A stretch of DNA of 64,000 nucleotides from Dysidea avara (taxonomy: Eukaryota; Porifera; Demospongiae; Dictyoceratida; Dysideidae). The notes below the pieces were generated by a model that ran no database searches, was not told where the DNA came from, and saw only the letters and a program-made list of their open reading frames with translations. Both the position numbers and the translations under genes were made by a program. The DNA is taken from contig NC_089274.1 in NCBI RefSeq assembly GCF_963678975.1, forward strand, positions 18,679,633-18,743,632, written 5' to 3'. Positions 32,227 through 42,825 of this stretch are shown here, in pieces. Positions within the stretch are counted from its first letter, which is position 1, and every line of letters begins with the position of its first letter.

Positions 32227-32525
32227 CAAGTACACAGAAAAATGTGGAATTTTTAACTAGAGTAGGGACCATACCACATCGATACAAAGTGCTGAAACAA
32301 GCTGGAGTAGTGCACGATATTAAATCACAGTATAAAACAATAAGAAGTGTTATATCCCTGCTGTGCTCTAGATACCATAATGGAAATGCACATTAGGGAT
32401 ATAACACTTCTTATTGTTTTACCATGATTTAATATCGTGCACTACTCCAGCTTGTTTTAGTCCTTTTTATCGATGTGCTATGGTCCCTACTCTAGTTGAA
32501 AATTCCAAATTTTTCTGTGTACTTG
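32227..32525. repeat. fold-back palindrome, arms about 130 bp
   Basis: Left arm from CAAGTACACAGAAAAATG to ATATCCCT (32359); right arm from AGGGATATAACAC to CTGTGTACTTG (32525). The spacer is about 35 bases. Each arm contains TAGAGTAGGGACCAT, the border motif of family R. Arms are about 93% alike by eye. Confidence 0.85.
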
Positions 32526-33529
32526 TATATTTAAAAATCGCCAACCCAAAATCTGGGGCTGCCTGACCACAGTTGCAAGGCTAGAAGCCAAATAAAGCAG
32601 TGTGTGGGCTACCAATGCCACAATAACAAATTCAATGGTGACATGTGCCTCTTCTAGTTCCAACGAGTGTCTGCCTTCTTCACTTTCCATTTATCTGGTC
32701 TCAAAAGACAAGATATATCTATACCAAACACTAAAGGCAGATTGGATTAGTACCATCAGGAGCTTATAGGCGCCGAAGGCGCGTAACACTCAGGATATAG
32801 TGGTGTTCTATCTTTTATGAAATGCCTTTATGAAATGCCTTTGCAGCCACATGTCTTTATATGGAGGGTGTTAATTAGCTGGGTTGTCGCTGCTGTGTTC
32901 CTGCAGAAGGCGCTTATAAGCTCCTGGTACCATCCATATACTGCTATGCTTATTGGAAGCCAGCAAATGTTTTAATTGAGGAACTAACTTGACTCTATGT
33001 ATTCATTATAAGCACCTTAGGCATTTTAGGAGCTTCAGTTATTATTGACCAAAAGCAATATTATTGACCAAAACATTACCAATTAACAATGATCTTTGTT
33101 TCACCATTGTTTGTGGTGTACTACTAAACTACTATAATGTTGCACTCCAAATTTACCATTACCATTACATTCTAAGCTACTTTGACACAACGTCACAGGC
33201 TTCATTCAGCTGTTCAGGCAAGTCTATCTGCAAGTAATCACCTTCACAACTATACAATTTTTTTTTGCTACTTGAAGGATATCACAGCAGATCATACTAG
33301 CTATTATGAATAGACTTTTTGTTCCTAGCTACTACAACAGGTACTGCAACTGGAACTCCAGCTTGTCATTATATACTCTTGTGGCAAGGACACTTGGCAC
33401 CTTATTCTAAGGCTTCAGATAGTGACAATACTATTTGTGGTTGTTATGACAACACCAACTAGTCTGAGTGGCTACACTACTGGTAAGTGATCCATGACCT
33501 GACCAGTGTCAAAGTCTCTCGGTGCTGAG
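32526..33529. other. intergenic with small repeats
   Basis: No supported gene. AGGAGCTTATAGGCGCC near 32757 and GGCGCTTATAAGCTCCTGGT near 32909 are inverted to each other (about 170 bp apart), a small TIR-like pair. Confidence 0.4.
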
Positions 33530-34235
33530 TAGGTAAAAACAGTGGATCCGGGGACCAAGGACCTGGGGACCAGCAGAAATCCAATTCTGCTTGGAATTTT
33601 ATACACTTCACAGTATTCTATACTTGTACTAGGTACCTCTGCAAGTAGTCTTGCATGGCAAATCCACTTTTTCCCCACTTGCGGCGTTTCACACAATGTT
33701 TACACCAATTAGAAATTATAAGCGTCTCTGAAAAAGTGTCTGAAGCTGACTGCATTTATAGGCCACTGCCTGCTGCACAGTAAGTGTACTAGTCTATTAT
33801 GCCGCCTAGCTACTAGAGTAGTTTAGGAACATTGTGCAAATGCACCATGATGTATGAAGAGCTGCTGGAACTCGCTTAGCTTGGCTTAGCTAGTAATTGC
33901 TCGCCTGCTGTACAATGAGCATGCTAGTCCATTATGTCACCTAGCTACTAAAGTTTAGAAACATTGCGCAAACAAATATTCTAGGGAAATAACAAGTGAC
34001 CTATAATTAATGCAGTCAGCTTCAGACACTTTTTCAGAGGCGTCCATAATTTCTAATTGGTGTAAACATTGTGCGAGATGCCACAAGGGGGAAAACATGG
34101 ATTGGCCATGCAAGACTACTTGCAAAGGTACCTAGTACAAGTATAGAATACTGTGAAGTGTATAAAATCCCAAGAGTTGGATTTCCACGGGTCCCCGGAT
34201 CCACTGTTTTTACCTACCCTTCAGTGCTAGGGCAT
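33530..34235. repeat. inverted repeat, arms about 230 bp, 240-bp spacer
   Basis: 33530-33760 (AGGTAAAAACAGTGGATCCG ... CTGAAGCTGACTGCAT) is matched inverted by 34007-34220. The spacer holds a direct repeat, CCTGCTG.ACA...AGTCTATTATGCC.CCTAGC at 33768-33845 and 33903-33970. Each arm has a small open frame with HARLLA.VPSTSIEYCEVYK in both copies; because it is kept in both arms it may descend from a coding exon, but I cannot name it. Confidence 0.75.
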
Positions 34236-35404
34236 TTTTCAGAAAGATTGTATGTTCAATGAATTATTTGATATGTTCAATGAATGCTTTAAATGAAGGC
34301 AACAACTTGATGGCTTAATTTGCCATGGTTCATGAAATAGTGGTCTTGGTTAATCTCTTTCTGGTACTCTCTTTCTGGTACAAGACGGGCTCATTAGCAT
34401 TGTAGATGGATAAGAACACCAATGTAATGCTGACATTGCTGAGGTGGTAAATATGAAGTTAGCGAAGACGGGTTTGCCAATTCTCTCACCTTTTTTTCAT
34501 CTGGAAAGTTTCTAACACACTTAAAACATTAACAAGGCTTCTGGAGTCCCTGTGATGATGTGGGCTTGGCTACCCACATCATCCTCGGGTCACTATATAC
34601 TTGTTGGAACAATCAAACTATTTTAGTGACTGTGACATATTTCTCAGAAACCCATAATGTCAACTATTGCTAAATTCCTGCTACTTCTTTCTGGGTTGCT
34701 TTCTTTTACAGTATGTTCTGATTAACTAAGGCAACTGGTAAAACGACATGTGGTAATGAATGATTATTGCTGGATGATGATTAGTAACCAGATTATGGTT
34801 TCTTACTAATAACATTAGGGCTTAGTAAGCGCATTTGATTGGCATATTTAGGTGTGGTCACTAACCAACTTAGATAATAGGGATGATGGGGTCATCGTGG
34901 GATTGGATTATTTGTCGTTTTAAGATCATCACACAATGCGAAATAAGTTCGGATGCTTTTGTCGAAATTGAACTTGTCACCTTGCTTCAAAACAGTTTGA
35001 TTTGCAAATGCAATGCTTGAGGGTTTTCTGTTAGCAGGTCTCTAACCATAATATCCCTTCGAGGACCGGATTAATTTTCAAGCATGGAGGAACGCGTAAC
35101 TTTATGTTATAAAGAAGGCAGTGGTCTTCTGTAAAACAAAGACAGATTATTGTTTGGCATTGACTTAATGGTAATTTCATACACAACAATAATATCTTAA
35201 CAGTTTTGTTCTACACAAAATAGTACTTGTGATATGAAGCGATGAACAGGCGATGTCGTCTCCACCGAACGTCCACTTTGTTATTTCTTTATCGCGAATT
35301 CATGAGGTAATCACGTGATCTTTTGTATACAAATCGAATCGCCATCACGTGCTGAGTCTAATGGCGTTTAGTTTGATACACTAGGACTAAGTACCATCGA
35401 GATA
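34236..35404. other. intergenic, no gene
   Basis: No supported gene. GTGGGCTTGGCTACCCACAT near 34559 is a short hairpin. Three CACGTGA/TCACGTG-type words at 35310-35350 precede the possible exon below. Confidence 0.4.
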
Positions 35405-35509
35405 TGGCCGATCAAAGTAGCAGGTGTAGAGTAATGGTGGACGATAATGGAAGAGCTACTTTTTCTTGGAGGCCTAGCAGTAGAGATTCTCTTCAAACAA
35501 AGCGATACT
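35405..35509 (+). CDS. possible first coding exon of an unrecognised gene
   Basis: ATG at 35405 opens a frame of 35 codons (starting MADQSSRCRVMVDDNGR) that ends at a donor-like TTG/GTATGA. A plausible acceptor is TTGTTGCTAG at about 35850 with an open stretch after it, but the phase there is not settled and I cannot follow the gene further. A second, overlapping frame (ATG 35447) is also open. No domain recognised. Confidence 0.25.
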
Positions 35510-36604
35510 TGGTATGATTTTGTCAGGAATTTCATGGTGAGTATCGTGGTATTAGCGAATTCTTTCTATTGTGTAGTGATAAGTAGTTATAACGGCTTAT
35601 ACCAGCCCATGTACTTACGTCTAATATATTGGACTTTGGTCCTCGAAGGGTTAAAGACCTTATTGGATTTCAAATGCCTCATTATCTTCCAAATATCAAA
35701 TGCATACCATTATCCAGGCAACTTGTACACAATTGACCGACAAAATGAAACATTATAGACAGGTTACGTTACTATGCAGGAACAAACCTGATTAGCAATA
35801 ATTTGGTATGTTAGTAAGTCTACTATTATGAGTTTTAGTGTTTGTTGCTAGATTTAAAGTTCGATGTTGTCCAGATCTTCGCGTGGGAGGCTGCAGTGAT
35901 CTCGAGGGCGTGGGTGGCTGGGTATATCGACTAGGAATCTGGAAGAATTTTCCTTGGGATCAGGAAATCACAGTATGGAATCTCGGAATACACGTCGACC
36001 AAATTCGAATTCTGGAGTGGCATACAATACAGTGACACAAAAAGCGCACATACAGTTGACAGTTTGTGTACAATTCACACTAGTTTCGCACAGCCAAACC
36101 ACTTTTTCTTCTTTTGTACTGGGTTGGGAAAAGGGTCTAGTTTTTGTTCTGGCACTCAGATTTTGGGGAGGAAACATGCGAAAGGCTTTTAGTTGCTGAT
36201 TAGTCGTGTTAACCACGCACAATGGCTAAGTCATCTCGCCAATGGCAAAGTCATCTCGCCAATCAACAAGCATTCTACACTGAGAAACTGATCCCCAAAA
36301 TTGGGGAGTGTCAGAACAAAACTACTACACTGAGTTCGCCAAATACTTTTTCTTCCCGACCCAGAAGATTTGATTTGGACAGCGGCTAATTCCGGACACT
36401 TAGATCGTTCTTAACAGTGGTAGAATCCCTGGGCCTATAATTTGGTATGCTACTACAGTGTCCTATGGCCTATCTACAAACCAAAATTGAAACGAATCCG
36501 TTATTCCACCGCGAAGTTTGACACGAATTTGTACCACAATCACGGGTAATTTTGTTCAAAAACTTTGAAAATGTAATCTAACCAGGCAGCCCAAGCTCAT
36601 ATTT
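35510..36604. other. intergenic or intronic, inverted and tandem fragments
   Basis: AAGTCATCTCGCCAATGGC is duplicated in tandem at 36225-36262. GTTCTGGCACTCAG..TTTTGGGGA (36148) faces TCCCCAAAATTGGGGAGTGT (36291) in inverted order. CCACTTTTTCTTCTT at 36099 is inverted at about 37420. These look like remains of a TIR or fold-back element. Confidence 0.35.
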
Positions 36605-36905
36605 TCGATTTTCAAAGATTTATAGAGATCATACCCTTGGCTAATTTTAACCTCCTATCATTGCAAGCATCAAAGACCTCATATCAGTCCTCATTTTTTC
36701 CAGCAACAATTTCACTTTGGAATGATTTACCTAACCTAGCTAAAGACTCTAATTCACTTGAAGTATTTAAATCTATAATTAAATTATAATTTACTTATTG
36801 TATTGAATTTTTTTTTTTTTTTTGTGATTTGTCTGTACATTTTTCTTCATTTCTGAAGTTGTACAGTATAGGTAAATAATAAAAATAATAAATAATAATT
36901 GTATA
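36605..36905 (+). mobile_element. 3' end of a non-LTR retrotransposon
   Basis: The frame ending TAA at 36787-36789 reads FPATISLWNDLPNLAKDSNS and continues LEVFKSIIKL, the usual C-terminus of the CR1/Jockey-type reverse transcriptase ORF. A stop interrupts the frame upstream (near 36625). A T-run (36809-36825), a short 3' UTR and a tail of (AATAA)n repeats (36875-36902) follow. Strongly 5'-truncated. Confidence 0.75.
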
Positions 36906-38291
36906 TACCAAAAATCATAAGAATTCATGCAGCACAGGCGGAGTGGCAGTCGACTTTTCAGCATCTGTTCAGTTGAAATACAAAGAAAATGTTCGCGAAT
37001 TAGACTACATAGACTTTTAAAAATACGCACTGCTGCTTTCTCCCAAATGGTATGAACTTTCTACTTGATTTATAAGCTGCAGATGAGTGGTACTTTAGTC
37101 TCCATACTTTTAAAGAGGATTGGTAACCTGTGGAAGGCTCCACTTGCTCGTTATTCGAAGTGTCTGGAATGCTGCATTTTTACACGCTGTTAAATTTCGA
37201 CTCATAACTCCTCAGTAGTTGATTGTATCGAAATGAAATTTGTACTATAGATGCACCATAAGATAGGCTTTAAAACGATCCTAGAGTTTGTAATGTTAGA
37301 GCGATTTTATCAGTGTCCGGAAATACCTTCATTTAGCTTATTTGTTTAACTTCATGGTAGTCGGCAAAAGCCGTTCCCTACCAGAGCACATACAGCAATA
37401 CAAAACACAACTACTACAAAGAAAAAGTGGTCTGGTTGTATGGGAATAGTTATACAGTCGCGTACCTTTAGAAACTTTCACTGGTCACAGCACGCTGAGT
37501 TCCGACTGATGAACATGTGCGCGAGCATAGGTGGGGGTGTCTATTATCTATTGTGCGAGTATAATGTGGTGAGGGGCGTGGCAACACGGCAGGGCGCGCT
37601 TATATTATCGATTGGAAATGAATTGTGACCGGATTTGCGAAAAGGTACCTTTTTCACACACAAAATTTGACCCATTTTTTGAACTTTGATAGGGTCCGCA
37701 ATGCGAAAAATCGATATCCTCCAATCAACTTCCTAACTATTGTCATGTGTTAGGCTAAGTGTAACTTGATTAACACCAGCGTGGCAGCCAAGTTTGTCAC
37801 TTTCTTCTGGTAGAAAACGATACAAATGTCTTAAAAATCACGTGATTTTTCGTTGCAGCAGTTCGTAGGGTTCTTCGTATGCCACGATATTCACTCTCAA
37901 CATTGTTCAAGTAGTCTACCATCAACTCAAAGTATTGGTGGTTTGATTTTATTGGTCAGTTTCCGGTGGCAGCACGATATGTGCAGCTTTTTGGCGACAG
38001 ACAAAATGTTTCTTGCTCTGGAGCACAGGACAATTAAGCAGAGCAGTAACTGCGCCGTGGATCAGCAATGACCAGTACTAGGTAAAGTACCTGCATGCGG
38101 AGTATGGTTATAATTGAAGCTTGTTAGCCATCTATATGCTGAAATTCGGCCAAAATGACACGATTTTTGCAAACAAATACCAGAATGGTTGATACATCAG
38201 TGAGACAGTCTCCAACAGCAAGGATGTGAAGCTTATAAACACCTAACAATACGGCTATCTCGTCCAGTAAACGCATAAAGCAATCCAATGC
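36906..38291. other. intergenic, no convincing gene
   Basis: No supported gene. A mildly GC-richer stretch at 37450-37620 and a CACGTGATTTTTCG word near 37840 are seen. The tract at 37400-37440 is inverted to 36095 (see the previous entry). Confidence 0.35.
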
Positions 38292-38633
38292 TTGAAATAG
38301 GCACTCACGTGATCGAAATTCAAATCGCGGAAATACCCATGAAATCGCTTTCATTTCTGAATAGGAACCATGCAGTGTACTCCTTTTGTAAATATTCGTG
38401 TTAATTGTTCTCTCAGACGTGATCTGGGCCAGTGCAGGTGTGTTTTATGCTGTGATGGCATAATAGGGAGAGTCTCAGACTGCTGGGCTAATCGAGATGC
38501 TGAACCTAATGTACACAAACTGATTGCCACTTGATTCCAAGTGATTTTAAGGTCATTGGAATAGATTATGGTTGTATTTTCCGCGATTTGAATTTCGATC
38601 ACGTGAGCGCTTATTTCATGGAGCGCTTATTTC
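38292..38633. mobile_element. TIR element, about 330 bp, ends TGAAATARGCRCTCACGTGA
   Basis: Left TIR 38293-38336 (TGAAATAGGCACTCACGTGA, then TCGAAATTCAAATCGCGGAAATAC) is matched inverted at 38573-38617. GAGCGCTTATTTCA is duplicated in tandem at the right end (38604-38633). No transposase inside. The Ty3/gypsy remnant begins directly beyond it. Confidence 0.75.
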
Positions 38634-38639
38634 AAAGTC

Positions 38640-39555
38640 CGTTAGGAGAGACTGAGCTGGTGACACATGACACTGATGCAGGTGATGCTAGACCAGCAAG
38701 AGCCATGCCTCTGAGGCTGCTGTATGCAGTGAGGAAAGAACTGGAGGATGAATTGAAACAATTGCTAGACATTGGTTGTATTGAACCTAGTAACAGCTCG
38801 TATGCTTCTCCCCTAGTGTTGGTCCGACTAAATCGGACTTTGAAAGCCATGTTGACTAAGGTAATGAACAAGAAGGGGAGTGACTGGGACACAAAATTAG
38901 GTCCAGTGTTAATGGCATACATAACAACTCCACAGTCCTCTACAGGAGTTTCATTATTATTGTATGGGCGTGATGCCAAGTTACCTTCTGCACTAGACTT
39001 TATGCACCTAAGCCACCAGCAGTGACAGGGGAATCAGAATTTGGCAGAAAACTATTTCAAGAGCTCAAGAAGGCAAGAGAGCTGGCAAGACAGAGCATTA
39101 AGAATTCACAAGCTTCACAGAAGAAGCAGTGTGACAAGCATGCCAAGCAAGGTGGGTGATCTGGTGATGTTGAAGGTTGACCTCAACTAGATCGGGCTTT
39201 TCATGGTCCATACAGAGTTCACCAAGTCACTTCAACATGTGCTTGTATTCAGCCAGTCAACCGACCAGATCAGGAGAAGATTTTTGTGTCCCAGCAGACT
39301 GTCGTGTTGTGAAGGAGGAGCCTCACTGGACAAAGTGCAGCCGTGGTTTGGCCATGGATTGACTAGGAAGCGACGCCAAGTTAGGGCAAGGAGAGCAACA
39401 CAGTCAACTGAAGCTACCCAAGGGACTATGGGAACAGTAAGTACAAGTGATGACCGTGAGATTATGACAAGAAAAGGACAACGTGTGGTGAAGCCAGTTC
39501 AATACCAAGACCCTGGTAGCTTCCCAGAAGGTTCAGCTTTTCAACAGGGGGGAGG
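38640..39555 (+). pseudogene. Ty3/gypsy pol remnant with internal deletion
   Basis: The start of a Ty3/gypsy reverse transcriptase (ARAMPLRLLYAVRKELEDEL, LLDIGCIEPSNSSYASPLV) is fused in frame near 38826 to the end of the integrase core (LNRTLKAMLTKVMNKK, DWDTKLGPVLMAY, STGVSLLLYGRDAKLP). The catalytic half of reverse transcriptase, RNase H and most of the integrase are gone. Downstream, in other frames and with stops, come a coiled basic segment (39030-39150) and the SH3-like integrase tail (GDLVMLKV, HGPYRVHQVT). At least two frameshifts and two stops. A dead internal-deletion copy. Confidence 0.8.
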
Positions 39556-40000
39556 TTGTAAGGCACCTGATCTGAAGAAAAGGAGTGACACGTGATCCAC
39601 CACATTGTAACTTTGACACTTTTTATGCTGAACTTATTAATTGTATTAGGCTATGTTTTTGAAGTCAATATTGTTTGAAGTAGTTCCTGTACTCCTCCCC
39701 TGCAATAGTTGTCTCCTATCATTTCAGTGTATGGCTATGTCATATAATTGTTCTTGTAAAATTATAAACACTAAACATGGGAATCAAAATTAAGTCCTAG
39801 GAGAACAATGTACTTAATAAACTTTAATTTAATATTTGGACTTAAATATAACTTATATTTACATAGGAAATAATCGAAGTCTCTCTTTTTAAGTGTGGTG
39901 TTAGTGGGAACAAATGTCACTGATTTGGTCACTTACCCCTTCATTAGTTTTTGTCTTGCATGTGGAAGAACACATCTACTCTGATCTCTTAATATAGTGG
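39545..40000 (+). mobile_element. polypurine tract and start of a probable 3' LTR
   Basis: CAGGGGGGAGG at 39545-39555 is a typical polypurine primer for plus-strand synthesis and is directly followed by TTGTAAGGCACCTG, so an LTR starting TGTAAGG is likely at 39557. The LTR's right end is not defined because no 5' copy is seen in the window. Confidence 0.5.
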
Positions 40001-40404
40001 ACTACATTACAAAACAAGAGTCCTAGGAACTGTTATCTATAGTAACAAGCTACAATTGAAATATTTGTACCCCTGAAAGAAAAGTTGAGGTCCAAATATT
40101 TCGCACGGTAAGACGGAACTCTTCAAGCCTTTTGGTTGTATCTTGTGATTGCATTGTCTTGTCTGTCAGCACATAGACTTGTACATATGTGTACAACAAC
40201 AAAACATGCTGTGAGTACAAGCTGGTGTCATGCAAACTACAAAATCATATCAGTGGTGTCACTTGCTAATACATGCTGACTTGTATATTGTGATAAAATA
40301 ATTATTTACAGTGGAATAAAATAAGTAATACACAAAAAATACTCTGTATCACACAACACTAAAAACTACTAGAATGAGAGCAACAATGCCATTGTCATGT
40401 CATG
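40001..40404. other. 3' flank of NRF-6-like gene 3, no gene
   Basis: AT-rich; should hold the 3' untranslated region of the minus-strand gene ending at 40405. Confidence 0.4.
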
Positions 40405-42585
40405 TTAATTCCTTCTCTTTACTCCAGTATACTTGTAAACTGCACTCTCTACATTGGCCAGTGGATACTCAATGAAGGAAGCGAAAGCTAATGCTAAGGA
40501 GTAAGACAGTACAACAGCAGCAACCACCAGTATTGACAGATAATACTGGGTATATGTAAACTGTGATCTCATGGTATTGTACATGACAGTCAGTATAATG
40601 GGATGGGAAAGATAAGCCATAAATGTCAGACGACTCAGGGGTACCCACACGCCCCATGACAGAAAAGTATTAATAGCACCACCAAAGTTATTATGACACA
40701 AGTATATCACTACAGCGATGCCAGTACTCCAGACAGTACGATGGAACATGAAATACAACACGTTCTCAGTCTTATTGAATGGATGGTCATGCCAAGTCTG
40801 GTATTGGCCATATACCACCAGAAAACAAAATATTACAGCTGATGCCCATAATGCTCCATGGATACCAAGACGTACCCAAAAAGTACCTGGTACCTTCCAC
40901 TTCTTGTACAGCACAAAGCCAAGTACTACTCCAACCAGGTATGCATTGATTCGACAATAAGGTCTCGCATAAATGTTATTAAGGGCAAATTCTGTATCTT
41001 CTATTAAGCCATTGCTGGAAACAAATTCTTCTGCATAATTTGCATTTAGATCCTTAACCCCAGCCAGTGTGCCTATTGTGATGAAACTGAGTACCATGGT
41101 GCCTCCGATAACAGCTAGACCAACATACCAAAAGTGGTAGAGAAGCATCAGAAATAATGGAGATATGATGAAGAACTGCATATCATTTGCTAAGTACCAA
41201 CTTACAGCAAAACACTGATCTACAAATTTTGGATAAAAGTTGTTGATGTAGAGAATATTCGTCCACCAATACTTGTCACAGTATGCAATGTCTTGTATAA
41301 TCCACAGGGGACCAGATCCAACATAGGGAAGGATTTTGTAGTAAGCAAATAACACAAAATAGTATCCTGGTGAAAGACGCAGTAGACGGTGAAAGTAGAA
41401 AACTAAATATGGAAACTTTCCTTTGCGACTTTGTATCTCCTTGATCCCCAAATATGATAAAAGTAAACCACTCAACATAAAGAAGCTATCCACAGCCAGA
41501 AACGAGTTTGAAATTGGCTGGAAAGTAAATTTCTGGGGCACAGTATGAATAGTGTAAAGAGTATTATCTGTGGCCTGGAATGATAAAGCCCACAGAAATG
41601 TATGCCCCAAGATTACCCAAAACATACTAATGACACGTACACCATTGATGCTTGTGATTGCATTTGGAGGCTGGAATGTCGCCATGATAGTTGGAATAGT
41701 CTTGTAAAGAGAAAATGACAAAATTAGGTCCTTTCCTAAATCCATCAGTCTTTGCTTCTTGCTTTGGCCATCCTCTTGCTTCTTACGTTGTGCATTAATC
41801 ATTGGTTCTTCCTCACTAATTGTCTCCTTGGCATCACTATCAGATAAATCATCAAATGTAACTGGTGACTTCAATTCAATACACTGCCAGTGGTTGTGCA
41901 AGATATAATACGCCCATATCAAAATATCCACCAGTGTTCCGAGCAGCACAAGACTTGCCAATAAACAGCATACAATCAACATTAAAATAGAACTTGTTGT
42001 CCATGGAAGATGCCTCCACGGACACAGTGGTGCACTCATGACTGGTTCAATGGTGCCATTAGACAGATTTAGATAGTTAATGTAGGAGAAACTTAACGAG
42101 TAAAAATCCTGTGCACTGCAGATTGATGGAAAACACATCCCTAAATCAATTATCGCGCTGACTGATTCATTATTCAAATACACTGTCAAATTATAAGGAA
42201 AGAGACAATAGTCAGTGTTCCCGACGTTAAGACACTCGTCATAACTGCCAAGGTACATATAGTTCCCGTACAAAAGACCAGCTTCTGGTTTTCCAAACGA
42301 GTCAAGGTACTGTACTTGCTGGAGTAGACTTAAGCTGTCTATGAATTCCATATAGTTGCGTTGACAGTCTGCTGCACTGTACGTGAGATTTGGAAACCTG
42401 ACTGGGATTCGTACATCAGACAGTTTTAAACTTTTGACACTCTGAATGAGACCAGTATACAATTGTTCGCTCACCATAGATGCTCTGAGTTCTGCGGCAT
42501 ACGAGACCCCTTCCAAGTAGTTTTCGCACAGCGTAACAGCCGGAAACCTCCACAACAAAACTGCGAAAATGAGTAGTCTGGGCAT
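40405..42585 (-). CDS. NRF-6-like membrane acyltransferase, gene 3
   Basis: Close paralogue of the gene at 3371-5605. The frame opens at 42624, but the ATG at 42585 starts the signal peptide (MPRLLIFAVLLWRFPAVTLC), giving 726 residues; the same position is used by gene 1. The NRF domain has YDEC, NTDYC, GMCFPSIC and LCPW cysteine motifs. A membrane segment (SSILMLIVCCLLASLVLLGT), a Glu/Lys-rich linker, and the acyltransferase domain follow: INGVRVISMFWVILGH, VDSFFMLSG, HRLLRLSPGYY, YWWTNILYINNFYP and SRLTFMAYLSHP. The tail is KRRN. Single exon, no breaks. By eye most residues of the acyltransferase domain are identical to gene 1, and a 138-bp stretch (about 40603-40740) differs at only two or three bases, far less than its flanks. 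Substrate unknown. Confidence 0.9.
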   Translation of the reverse strand: MPRLLIFAVLLWRFPAVTLCENYLEGVSYAAELRASMVSEQLYTGLIQSVKSLKLSDVRIPVRFPNLTYSAADCQRNYMEFIDSLSLLQQVQYLDSFGKPEAGLLYGNYMYLGSYDECLNVGNTDYCLFPYNLTVYLNNESVSAIIDLGMCFPSICSAQDFYSLSFSYINYLNLSNGTIEPVMSAPLCPWRHLPWTTSSILMLIVCCLLASLVLLGTLVDILIWAYYILHNHWQCIELKSPVTFDDLSDSDAKETISEEEPMINAQRKKQEDGQSKKQRLMDLGKDLILSFSLYKTIPTIMATFQPPNAITSINGVRVISMFWVILGHTFLWALSFQATDNTLYTIHTVPQKFTFQPISNSFLAVDSFFMLSGLLLSYLGIKEIQSRKGKFPYLVFYFHRLLRLSPGYYFVLFAYYKILPYVGSGPLWIIQDIAYCDKYWWTNILYINNFYPKFVDQCFAVSWYLANDMQFFIISPLFLMLLYHFWYVGLAVIGGTMVLSFITIGTLAGVKDLNANYAEEFVSSNGLIEDTEFALNNIYARPYCRINAYLVGVVLGFVLYKKWKVPGTFWVRLGIHGALWASAVIFCFLVVYGQYQTWHDHPFNKTENVLYFMFHRTVWSTGIAVVIYLCHNNFGGAINTFLSWGVWVPLSRLTFMAYLSHPIILTVMYNTMRSQFTYTQYYLSILVVAAVVLSYSLALAFASFIEYPLANVESAVYKYTGVKRRN

Positions 42586-42766
42586 GTGTTTATATACGGA
42601 CGTAGGCAGTACAACACGAAACAAGGAGGTAGCTACTCTATTTTGATAGTCGACCCTCGCATCAACTTCACCATAGATAGGTAGGCGATAAATACAAGTA
42701 ATAAAATATCGATACCGAACCAGAATGTCCGATACTTTGGTATCGATTACTTTTTCGGATACTTTT

Positions 42767-42825
42767 TAAACCAGGCGCACGCCCACAGCCGGCCGAAGGC
42801 CGGCTGTGGGCGTGCGCCTGGTTTA
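42767..42825. repeat. perfect 28-bp hairpin, GAA loop
   Basis: 42767-42794 and 42798-42825 are exact inverted copies around GAA (42795-42797). The arm is GC-rich (CCAGGCGCACGCCCACAGCC inside) in AT-rich surroundings and lies about 180 bp upstream of the start of NRF-6-like gene 3. It may be a fold-back remnant; GCGCCTGGTTTTTAG near 43505 shares the outer words. Confidence 0.9.

Noticed and set aside
31837-32235. 132-codon open frame on the minus strand
   Set aside because: It repeats its own residues because it runs through a tandem duplication in repeat family R. No known protein is recognised.
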